This document shows, piece by piece, positions 47,111 to 59,414 of a DNA stretch of 64,000 nt; the first letter of the stretch is position 1, and the number at the start of each line of letters is the position of its first letter. The DNA comes from Trissonchulus latispiculum (taxonomy: Eukaryota; Nematoda; Enoplea; Enoplida; Ironidae). Made by a program: the position numbers and the translations under genes. The notes beneath the pieces are model-generated. The model made no database searches, was not told the origin of the DNA, and saw only the letters and a list, made by a program, of their open reading frames with translations. The DNA lies in NCBI GenBank assembly GCA_030248195.1, contig JASAND010008763.1, positions 1 through 64,000 on the forward strand, given 5' to 3'.

Positions 47111-50100
47111 TTACGAGACTTATGATCTTCCCTTTTTTTGTGAATTCGTTCTAAAAAAAATTGATAAGAAATTTTGGCTGCTTATTGATATTTTTTCATC
47201 TCGTAGACGGATTTTTCCAATTTTTGATGATGAATATAAAATTGAGTCGTGGAGAAGGCAGCACATGCTTAACATAATTTAGATCGAGACTGAAAACGAG
47301 GAGAAGTTGAATCAGGGCATGTTTATTTTTTTTTGATCACTTTTTGAGCAATGCTGTATAAGAGAATCGAAGATCTGAGAATATACCTTAAGAGAACCCC
47401 ACCACAACAAATCCCCCGTTAGACCCATAGGTGTAATTGGGGGGTTTTTGAGGTAATTTCCCCTTCTATTTTTTTTCTTTAAACCCCCCCCCCCTAGGAG
47501 GTGTTGGGGCAGGCAAGGCCCCCCAACTGGGGGAAGGGGGGGGTATAGCACGCGCGCCAGAAGTTAGAGGTCTTCCCATGGGGCATTTTTAGGGTAAATT
47601 TCGGCAAAATTTTTAAAAAAGTCCAAATTTTTAGCTTAACGTGTTTTATCGCGAAATACACATTTATAACGGTTTTATGGACTTCTGAGACTCAATACTG
47701 ACCTTATTCTGGACTCAGAAACATGTTGGCTATCAAGTTTTCGCAGTTTAAAAACACTTGTCTAATGTTAAAATTACTTAATGATTTCTATGTTTTTCGG
47801 CATTAGCTAATGGCTGAAAAATTTTGGCATAAAAAATAGAAAAATTTGGGGGGGAGTTTGGGGGGGTCTAAAAGGGGGCCCCCCCAAAATTCCGAGAGAG
47901 ACCCCCCCCCCAACCTAAATCCTCGTTACACCTATGGTTACACCTATGTGACATAGGTGTAACAGGGAGTTGGGGTGAGGGCTCCCCCCAACATTTTCTG
48001 GGGGGCCCCTTCTGGAGACCCCCCCACCCCCCCAGGACCATAGATGTGTTGGGAAATTGAAGAGACCCCACCAAAATGACAAATGTTGGCCGCCCACCCC
48101 CCCCCAGATTTTGGTACCCCCCCCCCCAGATTTTTGGCCAAAAAGTGGTCAAAAATGGCATAAAATCGAAAATTTAGGGGGGTCCCCACCCTCCGTCCAG
48201 ACCCCCCCCCCCCCCCCGCAGATTTTTTGCCCAGCCACTATGCCCAGGACCCACCCCCCCATCCCTCCCCCCAAAAAATTTTTTCTATTTTTATGCCAAA
48301 AATCCGCATTTTCAGAGCAGTTTTCTAATTTCAAAAGACATTCAAAACCATGAAGTAATTTTATCAATAGGCAAAGTAGTTTTTAAACATAGCGTGTGGC
48401 TAGGCGAAAAAGTGGGGGTGGGTTTTTGTTCAGAAAAAAAAGTAGGGGAGAGAGAGGGGGGGTTTGGCGAAAAAGGGGGAGAAGTCGCGAAAAGTCAATT
48501 TGGGGGGAGGGTAAGAAAAATTTTCGAGGGGGGGGGGGTCGGCAAAAAATCGGTTTTTTTCGTTAAAAAAATTGAAAACTTTTCTCAATTTACAGCTATT
48601 TTTAACGATTTTTAGCTTAATTAAACAAATTCTGTAATTTTTCGCGAATTTTTGGAATTTTTTAGCTAAAAAAATTTTTTTAGCTAAATTTTTAGCTAAA
48701 TCGAATTTTTAGCTAAAAATTTTCAAAACTTTTTTAAAAATTTAGGTAGGGCTTTGAAAATTTTTAGGTGGAAGGGTCTGAAAAAATCGATTTGGGGGGA
48801 GGGGTAGGAAAAAATTTTTAGGGGGGGGGGGTCGGCACCCCCCTCCATTTGTGGGAGGGGTCCCCCCTCAAACACACTTATGGTTTTAAACTCAAAAACT
48901 TGATTGCGAAGAGGTTTCCAAGTCCAAAATAAGGTCAATATTGAGTTGCATAAGATCCATAACCAGTTAAAAACGTGTATTTCTCGCAATAATAACACTT
49001 TAAGCCAAAAATTTGGACTTTTTTGAAAATTCTTTGCAAAATTTTACTTCCCCCTAGGTACCCAAAATTTAGCCAATATTCGCGACTACCCCCCCCCCCC
49101 AGTTGGGACGTCCGCCCCCACAAGCGTTTTGCAGGAGGGTTGAAAAAGGGTGGTGCACTAGAAAACCTTTTCGTAGAAAATCGGAAAAAAATCAGAACTC
49201 ATTTTTCCGATTTTTTTGTGAATATTTCGATTTTTTCGACAACTTTTCGATTTTTTCCGATTTTTTACCCAATTTTTTCCGATTTTATCCGGAGATTTTT
49301 CCGATTTTTGTGCAACTTTTCCTTTATTCCGATTTTTTTCCGAGATTTTTCCTACCGTTTTTTTCCGGTTTTTTCCGAAATTATTCCGATTTTTTCCAAG
49401 TTAGAAAATATCGGGAAAAAACCCGGATGAATTATTCCGACATTTTTCCGAATTTTTCAGACATCCGAAAAAATCGGAAAAAATATCGGGACAAAATTTG
49501 TAATTAAAACAATTATTCCGGTTTTTTCCGATTTTTTCCAGGAAAAGTTTTCCTGTGGAATACCCCCCTTTTACACCTTGCACCTTATGATGTCCACACA
49601 CAACCATAGGTGTAACCATAGGTGTGGCTGGGCAAAAAATCTGGGGGGGGGTTCCGACTGAGGGTGGGAAAAAACCGCCAAATTTCCCAAAAAAACCCCT
49701 CAAATTTCGATTTTTTTGCCATTTTTGGCCACTTTTTGGCCAAAAATCGGGGGGCCTAGCTAAAGTCTGAAAAATTGGGGGGGGGGTCGAAAAAATTGTC
49801 AATTTGGTGGGGGGGTCCCCCCCCACCCCCCCCCCCCCAACACACACCTATGGAACGGAGATTTGGGGTGTGGGAGGCTCCCCCCCCAACAGGTCTGGGT
49901 GCCCCCCTCGAGACCCCCCCAACCCCACAACACCCCCCAACCCCTCCCCCAAAAAAATTTTTCTATTTTTATGCCAAAAATGCACATTTTCAGCCGTTTC
50001 TAATTTCAAAAAACATTCAAACATGAAGTAATTTTATCATTAGGCAGTAGTTTTAAACCGCAAACTTGTTTGCCAACATATTTCTATATCCAAAATAAGG

Positions 50101-51031
50101 TCAATATTGAGTCAGAAAGTCAATAATACAGGTAAAAACGTATATTTCTCGCAATAATGAACACTAGTATTAATCCAAAAATTTGGGCATTTTTGAAAAT
50201 TTTCATAAAATTTACCCTAAAATTTTTAAAATTTGGCCAATTTTCTATTCGGCGCGGCCTACCCCCCCCCCCCCCAGTTGGGGGGGTGTCCCAAAAAGTT
50301 TTGGGGGGAGGGTTGAAAAAAAGGGTGGGGGGGGGGCTGCCCCCCCCCCCCCCCCCCCACCCCCCCCCCCACCTTACACCTATGCACACAACTTATAAAA
50401 GCATACACAACTAAATGACGTTTGCGCGGAAACTAAGCCTCGACCTAGCTATGGCATGCTTACATTGACTGGTCGTGCAAATGTTATAATAATTCTAAAG
50501 TAGTTTTAAACTACTTCTTCAATTAACACGGAACGTTCAACCATAGCAGACAAACTTAAATTTATATATGTTATTCGTTAGAATATGACAATATGCAAGT
50601 TCTTGATTTTGCACACACCCAGAATTTTGTCTTACAAATTCTGAAGTTTCTGTGATTTGAGACTTTTAGCATAAACAACACTAACGTAGCACTTAAAAAG
50701 TTAGCTAACTCCCATTCCCAGCACGAATGAACACGAAAAGAAGGGTGTACATGGACTGAACCTAGCTAGGACGTGAACGCGCCGAAAACTTACTTGAAAA
50801 ATGGCCAAAAGTTGGGTATTTTAGGCTACCAATTTTATTAAAAGAAGTGTTTTATTTTTTACAGAAATACACAGTTTTCACTGTACTATGGGCTTTCTGA
50901 CCCATCATTGTAGTTTGGACCTAGAAGCATGTTGGCTTGGCACTCAAGTTTTCGAGTTTCAAAACACTATATAATTTCAAAATAACTGAATTCTGCGCAT
51001 TTGGTACTCACTGTGGAGGATTCTCTATTAA

Positions 51032-52850
51032 GGTGGTAGTACCACTAGCGGGATTTTTCTACGTAATCTTGGTATGGATAAAACAATCTTAACAAAAATT
51101 TAGGTGAACGAAGTTTGGTTGGCAGGCTATTTGTGCGTAACCTTTTGGTGTCAGAGAGCTCATAATTAGCTGGCAACCTTCAAGGGTTTACGCATGCGCA
51201 AATATTCAAAATTTTGTTTAAGGGGCGCTTGCATTACCGGGAACGGTTCTCCTGAGTTTATTTTCCAACGAGTCTCTTTCAAACTTTCAGCATAGGTAGC
51301 TGGTGCTAAGTGCTAACAATATGTAGAATTTGAAAATAATCGGATGCCTGGCCTCCGACTTACACAAGAGGGATAAGCTGGAAATTTTCGAAACGGTGTC
51401 AGTCATTAACTGCTGAATGAAATTAGCTCAAATTTGGCACAAATGCGTAAATGAACATAACGCAGGGGCAATTTTTTTCAGTTTTTCGATTGTATGCAAT
51501 TTTGACTATTTTATGAATATTCGAAAACTTTGAAAGTCAATTTCTCATGGAATATACGATTTAAACAAGAACTAAAAAAATTTGCCCCTGCGTATCTGTA
51601 AAATAAACATGCATGCAAAATTTGAGCGGGTTTGGTCGCAGCATTTATGAGAAAATCAAAATGAAAAATTTCGCACTAATCACTTTAGTTTTTCGCAAAT
51701 ATTATGCTTTTAATAAGTCGCACAGTGTCTTCATAAAATAATAAACAAATCCAACACAAAAGCAACGGGAAAAGCCCTGTAGAATTCATTTCCGAACGAT
51801 TGGTTTTTACATTAGCATTCGCGTTGGGAATGTTAAACGTAACTTTATCATATATTTAACAGCCTGTAATTTTTGATTGCAACCACGTACAGGGGAGATA
51901 TGTACATCGTTGTAACGGTCTTTTTATGCTCTTTCACCTAGTACATTCGACGTTGTCGTTTGCAGCTTTAATAAAATTTCGAAATTTTAAGCCATACCGA
52001 CTGCTAGCAAGGCACGTGGTCTCCGTTGCCGAAATTGTGTCAAGAGATGCCCCGCCACACAAAGTAAGTTTAGTTGGGATTTATTTAAAATTGAGCTATC
52101 GGTCTAAATTTTATATCTATAATCCCGATAATGCAAGCGCCCCCTAAAGCCTTATTTGATTGACTCTGCCAAGTGAAAGAGCATGAAAACAGCTTCAAAC
52201 TGATGTGAATATCTGTTCTGTACGTAGTTTAAGCTGACCGTTTGCACACACAACGCATTAAAGTAAGAACGGTTATCCTAAAACTAAATCATGGGTTTTA
52301 ACGGTTGTCTTAGTTTTACTTATGTGCATTATTCGACAGAGAACAAGTTGCAGCTGCTTCAAAGAATTGAAAATTCGCAAAACCAAAACAAACAATGAGA
52401 TGCACAATCTTTGTTTTTGAGTTTTCTCGTTACTACTTCCAAAATTGACCACACTTTGCAGACATGTTTTATGTCTGCAAACGCTCAGGCCGTTTTCTTT
52501 GTTTTTGAGAAAAATCGCAATAGTAAGCAAGATCTAAAATTTTGAAATTTTTGAACTACGCTAAAAACGGAAAACTCACTTTTACGAAAGACTAAAAAAC
52601 TGCCTGACAGCATATGTAAACTACCCATACACAAAACACGAGGTTTATAAAAATTGAAGGAGATATTTAAATTCAAATCTTTCAATACATTTCCTATTAG
52701 TGTAGACACCAAGCCAGTTGCCCCGCAGCGAGTAGATCAGCTCGTCTGATACAAGAATGGCGAACTAACGTGCCAAATTTCAAGCCGATTCATTAGGTAT
52801 TTAGTTCACAGTTTGTGCTCATTGTCCACCCGGTAGTGGTACTACCAGCC
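51032..52850. mobile_element. 1.8 kb TTAA element, right-arm copy
   Basis: Mirror of 32,533-34,342. TTAA at 51,028-51,031 is followed by GGTGGTAGTACCACTAG. The far end CTACCAGCC is followed by TAAG, so the same TTAA half is decayed in both arms. It encloses the nested element at 51,222-52,144. Confidence 0.8.
51222..52144. mobile_element. Nested TTAA element, right-arm copy
   Basis: Mirror of 33,240-34,153. TTAA at 51,218-51,221 precedes GGGGCGCTTGCATTACCGG, and the other end is ATAATGCAAGCGCCCC followed by TAAA. Frames within it (for example 51,926-52,147) are not genes. Confidence 0.8.
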
Positions 52851-53052
52851 TAAGGAATTTTTAAAAAATTTGCAGAAAGCAGCATGTGCTAGAAATTGAA
52901 ACTATACGACTTCCCCCCAAAACACCCAATAAAGGGGTTTTGCAATGAAATTTGCGCAAAATTAAAACAACCCTACCCAGAGAAAGAAACAAACGTGACC
53001 TCTCTCAAGCTTTATTACACAGATGCTTTCTCTCTCCTTATGTGCCGCTTAA

Positions 53053-53480
53053 GGTGGTAGTACCACTACAGGTGGAATTTCCTACGTAGTTTTTGCATGG
53101 ATGAAGCAATCTGCACAACACATTGGGTTAGTCAAACCGGGTTGGCAAGCTATCTGCGCAAAATCTTTGTGTCAGAGAGCGCATTACTGGATAGCTACAT
53201 CGTGGCTTTGCAAATGCGCAAATAATTAAAATTTTATGCAATTAAGCTGTATAAGATTTTTAAAAATTTGAATCTAATTCATAGAGGATTTGAGGAGATG
53301 TTTAAATTCAAATCTTTTAATACATTCCCCTTGTGTAGACAGCTAGCCCCCACATATAGTTGACTAGCTCATTTGATGCAGAACATGGTGAAGAACAAAG
53401 GTGCAAATTTCCCTGATTGCTTAAGTTGTGCATTCTCACAGTATCTGTTGAAAGTCCACCCCGGTAGTGGTCCTACCACC
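53053..53480. mobile_element. ~0.43 kb TTAA element, right-arm copy
   Basis: Mirror of 31,896-32,329. TTAA lies at 53,049-53,052 and 53,481-53,484, and the ends are GGTGGTAGTACCACTACAGG and GTAGTGGTCCTACCACC. Its flanks match the left arm, which confirms insertion before duplication. Confidence 0.85.
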
Positions 53481-53484
53481 TTAA

Positions 53485-55069
53485 AGAGTCTAGGCGAGAA
53501 TAATAGTCAAACAAAATAAGAAGAGGGGTCAGTATAATGAACAAGCTTTGTTTGCTCACAATTACCACAACAACATTTCCCATCCACCAAAAATTGTTGA
53601 CCAGTATTATTATGAACATTCTCTAACTGGTTAACTATTAGAAAATAAATCCTAGCAGTCTGTTAACAAATTTGGCAGCTGTCCACGTTTTCTGCACAAC
53701 AGCGACCTTTGTACTAACTCTGCACAGTAAAACTACATTAGTAAAACAATTATGATTAGTAACGTTTTTGGGCGTCAAAAATCACGGTGGTCGCCTAAGC
53801 TTTTCTGATCTCCTAGAGCCATGTTTGCTACTTCATGAGATCTCCACAAATTGAGGTCTCCTAATAGATTCCGTCAATGGTTATATGCATTGATTATAAA
53901 TGCAACTTTTCCCTATTTGTCAACTCAAATACAGAAATTTAATATCAGAAAAACAGAGCTTAATTATTGTTAATATTTAATTTTAATAAAATCTTGTCTC
54001 GTAATCAATAAGAATCACCTGAGAGATTTGCAAATTATTTGGATTAGAATTTTGTAATATCTTAAATGCTTACATGATATCTAAGGTAAGATAGTACGAA
54101 AGGTGAGGTACAGAATCTAGAGCAATGATGGCAACCGCCTGCACTCATGTAGAATATCAAACCACATTTAAAAAAAAATGTGACATTAATCTATTATTTG
54201 AATCAAACTTTAATAATTCCATACCTTAGTCCTTACAACGCAACTTTTACGAGAACAAATTAAAACACACGTGACCGCAATAAAAATAATTGCAACAACT
54301 GGTTTTATAACCCACTTTTTGCAGTCCATTAATTCACAATCTTGAAGTGCAAATCAGAAGAAATTTGATTTTAGTTCAGTTGCTTAAGGCAAGAAAATCA
54401 GGTTAACAGAAAACCCCTGTTAAAAACCACATTTGTGTAAATTTTAAGTTCTATCTAGAACAAAATAAAGAGATAAAGTAATTTAACTTTTCAATTTCAT
54501 TAAATAGTTCATTATACACTACATCTTCTCACAGGAAATAAAATATGTTTTGACTTTGACTTTGGCTCGGGAAGCTAAATTAGGTAAATGGCGTACCTAG
54601 ATAATTCATTAATGTATTCTTGAACTAGTTTATGATTTCTAACCGCATAAATACAAACAACATGTATATATAACCTGAGATCTAAGTACTCGCAATATGA
54701 AGCATTTTCCTTGGTATTCCATATTACTATTAACTTTTAGGATTTTCTAAGATAGTACGAAAGGTGAAGTACCGAATCTAGGAGCAATATTACTATTAAA
54801 ATTCCGTACACCGTATACCACCATATCCCTCAACATCTCAACATCCGTTTCATCCTATTCCTACTCTTTGGATTAAAGCCCCGGGATTCCGTCTACGATG
54901 GCACCAAACATCAGGCATTATTTTCAGGCCTTGATTCTAATTCTTAGTCATCCGAGTCGGAACGGGGATTGAAGGCTACAAATAGTCATAGTGGTGAAAC
55001 ATAAACGGAATTGATGGATAGATTTGGGTTGGGTTGGGAAACCTCAACAGGCACCAATTTCTATATTTT
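53485..55069. other. Right-arm spacer upstream of the PolB relic
   Basis: Mirror of 30,291-31,891. The 41 bp direct repeats are at 54,083-54,127 and 54,748-54,788. No gene recognised. Confidence 0.5.
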
Positions 55070-56803
55070 CTGATTTAACTAGCAGGATGTGTGACTACAA
55101 AGGTATGGCCGGGACTGGCATACATGCTGACAACACCCGTACTTACCCCATGGACCAAGGAGGACGTACAGGTGATGAGATGAGTCTAACATTCATACAC
55201 GATGTCGATCCATACACGTGCTTCACTTGGATGTTCATGTGGCTGCTCATCAACCGTTACGTGGATCGTCGTTTAAGAAGCTACCTCTCTGGATAGAAGG
55301 AAAAAGGGCAGTAATCAATGTAAAGAATGATGACGAGAAATGGTTTCAACGGGCACAGCTATCGTCACTACATCCTCTTTAAACCGATGCTAACAGAGTC
55401 AGTGAAAGTTGGCAATATTGCGATGAGTTGATCAAAGTTCGAGAAGAGAGTCAAGAGAAGAAGCTGAAGGAACACCTAGAAAAATGCTTAAAAGTCCTGC
55501 GGAAGTGATTATGCCAGCCGACGACAATACATAATTCAAAAATTAGCAAAGACCATTGAGAGAATCTCTTGAAGGATCTTGAATGCATTACAGAGAAGAT
55601 ACAACTTAAGAATAGGGTCTATCAAAATAGTTAACATCAGCATCAGAACTACATACTCCTGCAGATTCAGACTAATTACAGTACAACAATGTTGTGGAGA
55701 TGACTTTAAGAAGCTTGGGCAACCTGTAATACATCGAGTACTAAACTGCGTTCAAACATTGCTGGATTATATTATTATGGTTGCTGATGGCTATAGCAAA
55801 CAGATATATACAGTAGTTCTTCTAAATATAACATTGCTGCTTGAACAGACCAGCTTTGATAAAGCTAAATACTGTCGTCTTTGGAAACTCTTTGGAGTGA
55901 AGGTACGTAATCACTGTCATATATGCAGAAAGTGTCGTGGTGCAGCGATAATTTATTAATCAACTTCATCGCTTAAACAGAAATGTGAACGTTTTATTTC
56001 ATAACCTGCAAATACGACGATTTGGTGACCACCTCAACATGCAAGAAATCGGTATAGTCTGCAAAAGTTATCGACTGCAGTTAGATTCTTTGTTAAGGCA
56101 ATGGAAGAGAACCCAAGTTTTCCCATTAGAAGGCAAGGGATAAATGCTGATGCTTGTGATGGGAAAACAAAAAATTAAAAAGCGATTGAGGCTATGGTAG
56201 TGAACCTCCTCCCTGGAGAATTCGATTCATTGAATTAATTAATTCATGTGTCGATTTCTCATGGCTTCATGGGATGCCTTGGTGTCTAATCTGAATCCAG
56301 ATCAACTAGGAGTCCTGTCTTCAAATTATCCGGATAATAACAAGCGTCTCCTGCTGGCACCCAAGGGAGTCTATCTGTACGACTACATGGATATATGGCA
56401 ATGATTTGAAGAAACGAGCCTTCCTCTCAAAGCTGTCTTCCACAGTAAATTGACTGGAAGAATCGTTTCTTATGGTGATTATAATTATGCTATGGCTATA
56501 TGGCACAATTTTATTGTACAAGATGTGGGAGAATATCCTGATTTGTATCTGCTAACTGATGTTTTGTTACTGGCCTGGCAGACGTTGACGTGAGAGTTTT
56601 AGAACTTTTTGTCTTCATCTTTATGGTTTGTATCCCGTCCATTATTTAACACTTCCTAGTTTTGGATGCGTTGCTTGCCTTAAGATATTAATTTTGAATT
56701 TCTTAAATATGTTGACCCGTACCTGTCTTGTGAACTGGGAATTTGCGGAGGCGTTACAATGATTTCTCATCGTTTGCCCAAGCGAACAACTTCTGGTTAT
56801 GAC

Positions 56804-57337
56804 TTGGCCCAACTCTGAATTGGCCCAATAACTATGATTGGTTGTTTTACACAAAGCAACACGACCAATTAAATACAAAAGAATGCACACCTGTGTGTAT
56901 GCATACGTATCTTAACTGTTACTGTATATTATATATTCGTGTTGAAAATTGTAAGAAATCAAAGAAAGTTTAAATACTGAACATCACAGCAGATTTAAAA
57001 AAACTTTATAAGTGGTTTTACTATTTTTGCTGTATAAATTTGAATTATAGTTTTGTTAAGCGTATAACCTCGATTTTTCATGTTACAGCATTTTTATTCT
57101 TGTTAATTTTATTTTTGTAGTGAATATATAGGCATAGAAAGATTATTATTTCAATTAAATTAATTTTAAATTAAAAATTCGTTCTTTCAGATAGAAACGT
57201 AATAATTTTTGTAAACAGTACCCCTCCCCCACTGTTATTTACAAGAAAAACTCTACCGTAAGACTTTCTCCCTTTAGTAAAGTGGGCGGGGCTTAGCAGT
57301 TTTAAGTGACAGTTGGGCCAAATCAGAGTTGGGCCAA
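56804..57337. mobile_element. 534 bp TIR element, double TTGGCCCAA ends (right arm)
   Basis: It starts TTGGCCCAACTCTGAATTGG and ends with the inverted double motif (TTGGGCCAA, six to seven bases, TTGGGCCAA). It interrupts the polymerase relic after the SHRLPKRTTSG-like block. The mirror is 27,048-27,579. Confidence 0.75.
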
Positions 57338-57385
57338 ACTAGACTACACCCAACTCCTATCTAGATGTAGATGGTTTGTTCTGGG

Positions 57386-58233
57386 TTGTCCTACATCTGA
57401 ATTGTCCTACACTCGCGCATTGGTTGAACTATATACACGAATAAATATTGTGCCCGCCTACTTAACTGCAACCTTTACAGGCGTTTCGATGTTCGTGGGG
57501 TTCTTTGCTTCCATCTTTTTGATTGTTGAATTGCATTTCAGATTTCAATTTGTAAAAACTCGTAACTAATTTAAATTAGTTTTGCGATGTCAGTGTAGCT
57601 TAACTGAGCTACCAAAAATCCGATTCTAAAAACGCATTTTGGATTCATGATCTGCTTCTCAAAAAAATTCGCGAAATTGAAAATTTCAGCTCATTTTTTA
57701 ACTTTCAATCAATCAATCAACTTAATCAATCTTAACAAAGCCAAAATTTTTAACATATTCAACATCAAATTTCAACGCTAGTTTCAAATTTATTAGTATC
57801 AAAAGTTTAAAACATGAGTTAAATTTGCAGAAACTAATCAAATTAAGCTAAGTTACCTTTTATTTCCGTAGAAAGCTGTTTTTGGTGATGTCCGGGGGGG
57901 TCATGACTGTGAATGCCTGTCACCCGCGCTGGATTTCCTTGAGGAATAACAGCCGTGGCAGAACAAGTTCTCTTGTTCTTACACTGTAGATACATAATAC
58001 CATTTCGCTCGGAATTTTTGATTAAAATATATTTTTCAATAACGTAGAGATTAACGTAATACCTTTTCCGCGTGAAGATAACGAAATTTCCTCAAAATTC
58101 ATCTTAAAAGTCCACTTATCTTGAAATTAACTGTCAGCGAAAGTGTGAAGTTTGACCCTTCAATTTTACATGTACGTTTAGTTTTGTATTCTTTGATTGG
58201 ACATAAATCAGCCAATCAGATTGTGTAGGACAA
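57386..58233. mobile_element. ~0.85 kb TIR element, TTGTCCTACA ends (right arm)
   Basis: It starts TTGTCCTACATCTGAATTGT, a second copy of the motif follows at once, and it ends TGTAGGACAA. CAACTCCTATCTAGATGTA occurs directly repeated just outside both ends (57,354 and 58,270). The mirror is 26,186-27,001. The 57,306-57,569 frame is not a gene. Confidence 0.6.
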
Positions 58234-59358
58234 CCCAGAATACACGTGTAGATGACTGTAAAGCGAACAACTCCTATCTAGATGTATATGAGTGACTGAG
58301 TACCAGTGTCTTGCATCTTATGTCTTGATGCAAATAACCTGTATAAGGGGCTATGAGTCAGAAACAGACTTGCCTGCAAACTTTCATTGGCTTTCACAGT
58401 CTCAAGTTGATGCAGATGGTTGGGAGAGTGTGAATGAGGAGTGAGAGGAGGACTACGTTTTGGAAGTTGATTTGGGGTGTTCTAAAGAACTTCACAATTT
58501 ACATCACTCGTATCCATTGGCACCAGAAAAAATGATAATTCCTGATTCTAGGTTATCGTCTATTGTAAGCGTTTGTTGTCGCTTGGTATAAAAACAGGTT
58601 TAGTCTGTAAGCTGGTTCCCAGTTTGTCTAACCAGTGATTAAGTATATAAAACATTTTCGTACTGTTAAACTATACTGATCATTGGGGCTAAGATTACAG
58701 CAAGTACACCGTGCCGTTGCTTTTCAACAATCCGCATGGATACAAAAGTATATCAGTTTTAATACCATGATGTAACAAGAGGGTAATCTAGATTTTGGAA
58801 AAATGTGTTTAAGCTACAAACAACGCCGTCTTTGGTAAAACAATGGAAAACATGCGTGGCCATTTGTATATGGAACTTGTTCATGATCAAGCTCGGTTTT
58901 GTATAACTGTTCTACTCCTTGCTTCGAACGGGCAACCATTCTTGGTGAGGCTCTGGTACCTGCTCGCATGAATCGAGCGACAGATTGGCTCAACAAACCC
59001 TTACACGTGGGATTTACTGTGCCTGACTTGTCAAAATTGCTTAGGTATAATTTCCATTATAACTATGTCTTATGTAAATGTGGTATTTCCGCAAAACTGT
59101 TATATACGGATACTGATAGTCTTTGCTACTAGATTGAATCTAATTATGTGTTTAATGATATGCTCGCAGACAGTGATTGGTTTGATTTTAGTGATTATCC
59201 AAAGGATCATTCTTTGTATTCCATCACAAATAAAAGGAAACTTACAAAAAAGTTTCTCTTCTTTTGATGATAAGCAAATTAAATTCTAACCTAAATCAAG
59301 AAAGAAAAAGGTCGGCTATAACTGTGTGAAAATAGCTGCGAGCAGAATTTCATCTCAC

Positions 59359-59414
59359 CGAGAGTACATAATTAATAATGTACTTAATTAATTGATTTTA
59401 ATTATGTACTCTTG
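59359..59414. mobile_element. 56 bp foldback mini-element, right-arm copy
   Basis: Mirror of 25,009-25,064, with one end changed (CGAGAGTACAT for CAAGAGTACAT). Confidence 0.8.

Larger units (their letters stand above)
34400..50960. repeat. G-tract / CATAGGTGTAA cassette array spanning the symmetry centre
   Basis: Recurrent cassettes in both orientations fill this 16.5 kb. Recurring parts are an AT-rich block (GTAATTTTAACATTAGACAG, AAACTCGAAAACTTGATTGC, CAACATGTTT, AATAAGGTCAATATTGAGTC), then GTGTATTTCTCGC. After these come a small hairpin (GCGCCTTCGGCGCG), a long G or C run, and a CATAGGTGTAACGGGGATTT or inverted ACACCTATG junction. G runs reach 29 bases (35,005-35,033) and more near 45.9-46.2 kb. 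Minisatellites of TCGGAAAAAA type lie at 35,880-36,240 and 49,180-49,540. No protein frame here is credible, since all long frames are Pro/Gly-rich reads of homopolymers. Confidence 0.75.
55070..59335 (+). pseudogene. Polinton/Maverick-type DNA polymerase B, decayed (right arm)
   Basis: Plus-strand mirror of the left-arm relic. Readable blocks are GSSFKKLPLW (about 55,266), AVINVKNDD (about 55,310), VRNHCHICRK with RGAA (about 55,900), GVYLYDYMD (about 56,370), SLPLKAVFHSKLTG (about 56,420), LLTDVLLLA (about 56,550), LDANNLY (58,324), YPLAPEK (about 58,517), NNAVFGKTMEN (about 58,820) and the palm-domain YTDTDS (59,103-59,120), then SDYPKDHSLYSITNK. In-frame stops follow HPL (about 55,378), DIWQ (about 56,400) and SLCY (59,130), and frames shift repeatedly. 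The stops after HPL and SLCY are also in the left arm. The 55,706 site is the empty site of the left-arm TTAA insertion. The relic ends at the 56 bp foldback element. Confidence 0.88.

Noticed and set aside
46886..47282. Phenylalanine-rich frames
   Set aside because: Translations of poly-T runs; the left-arm mirror is a short T run.
34985..50390. A single 15 kb transposon with CATAGGTGTAAGG ends
   Set aside because: The matching ends and flanks are already explained by the giant palindrome, so they are not evidence of terminal repeats.
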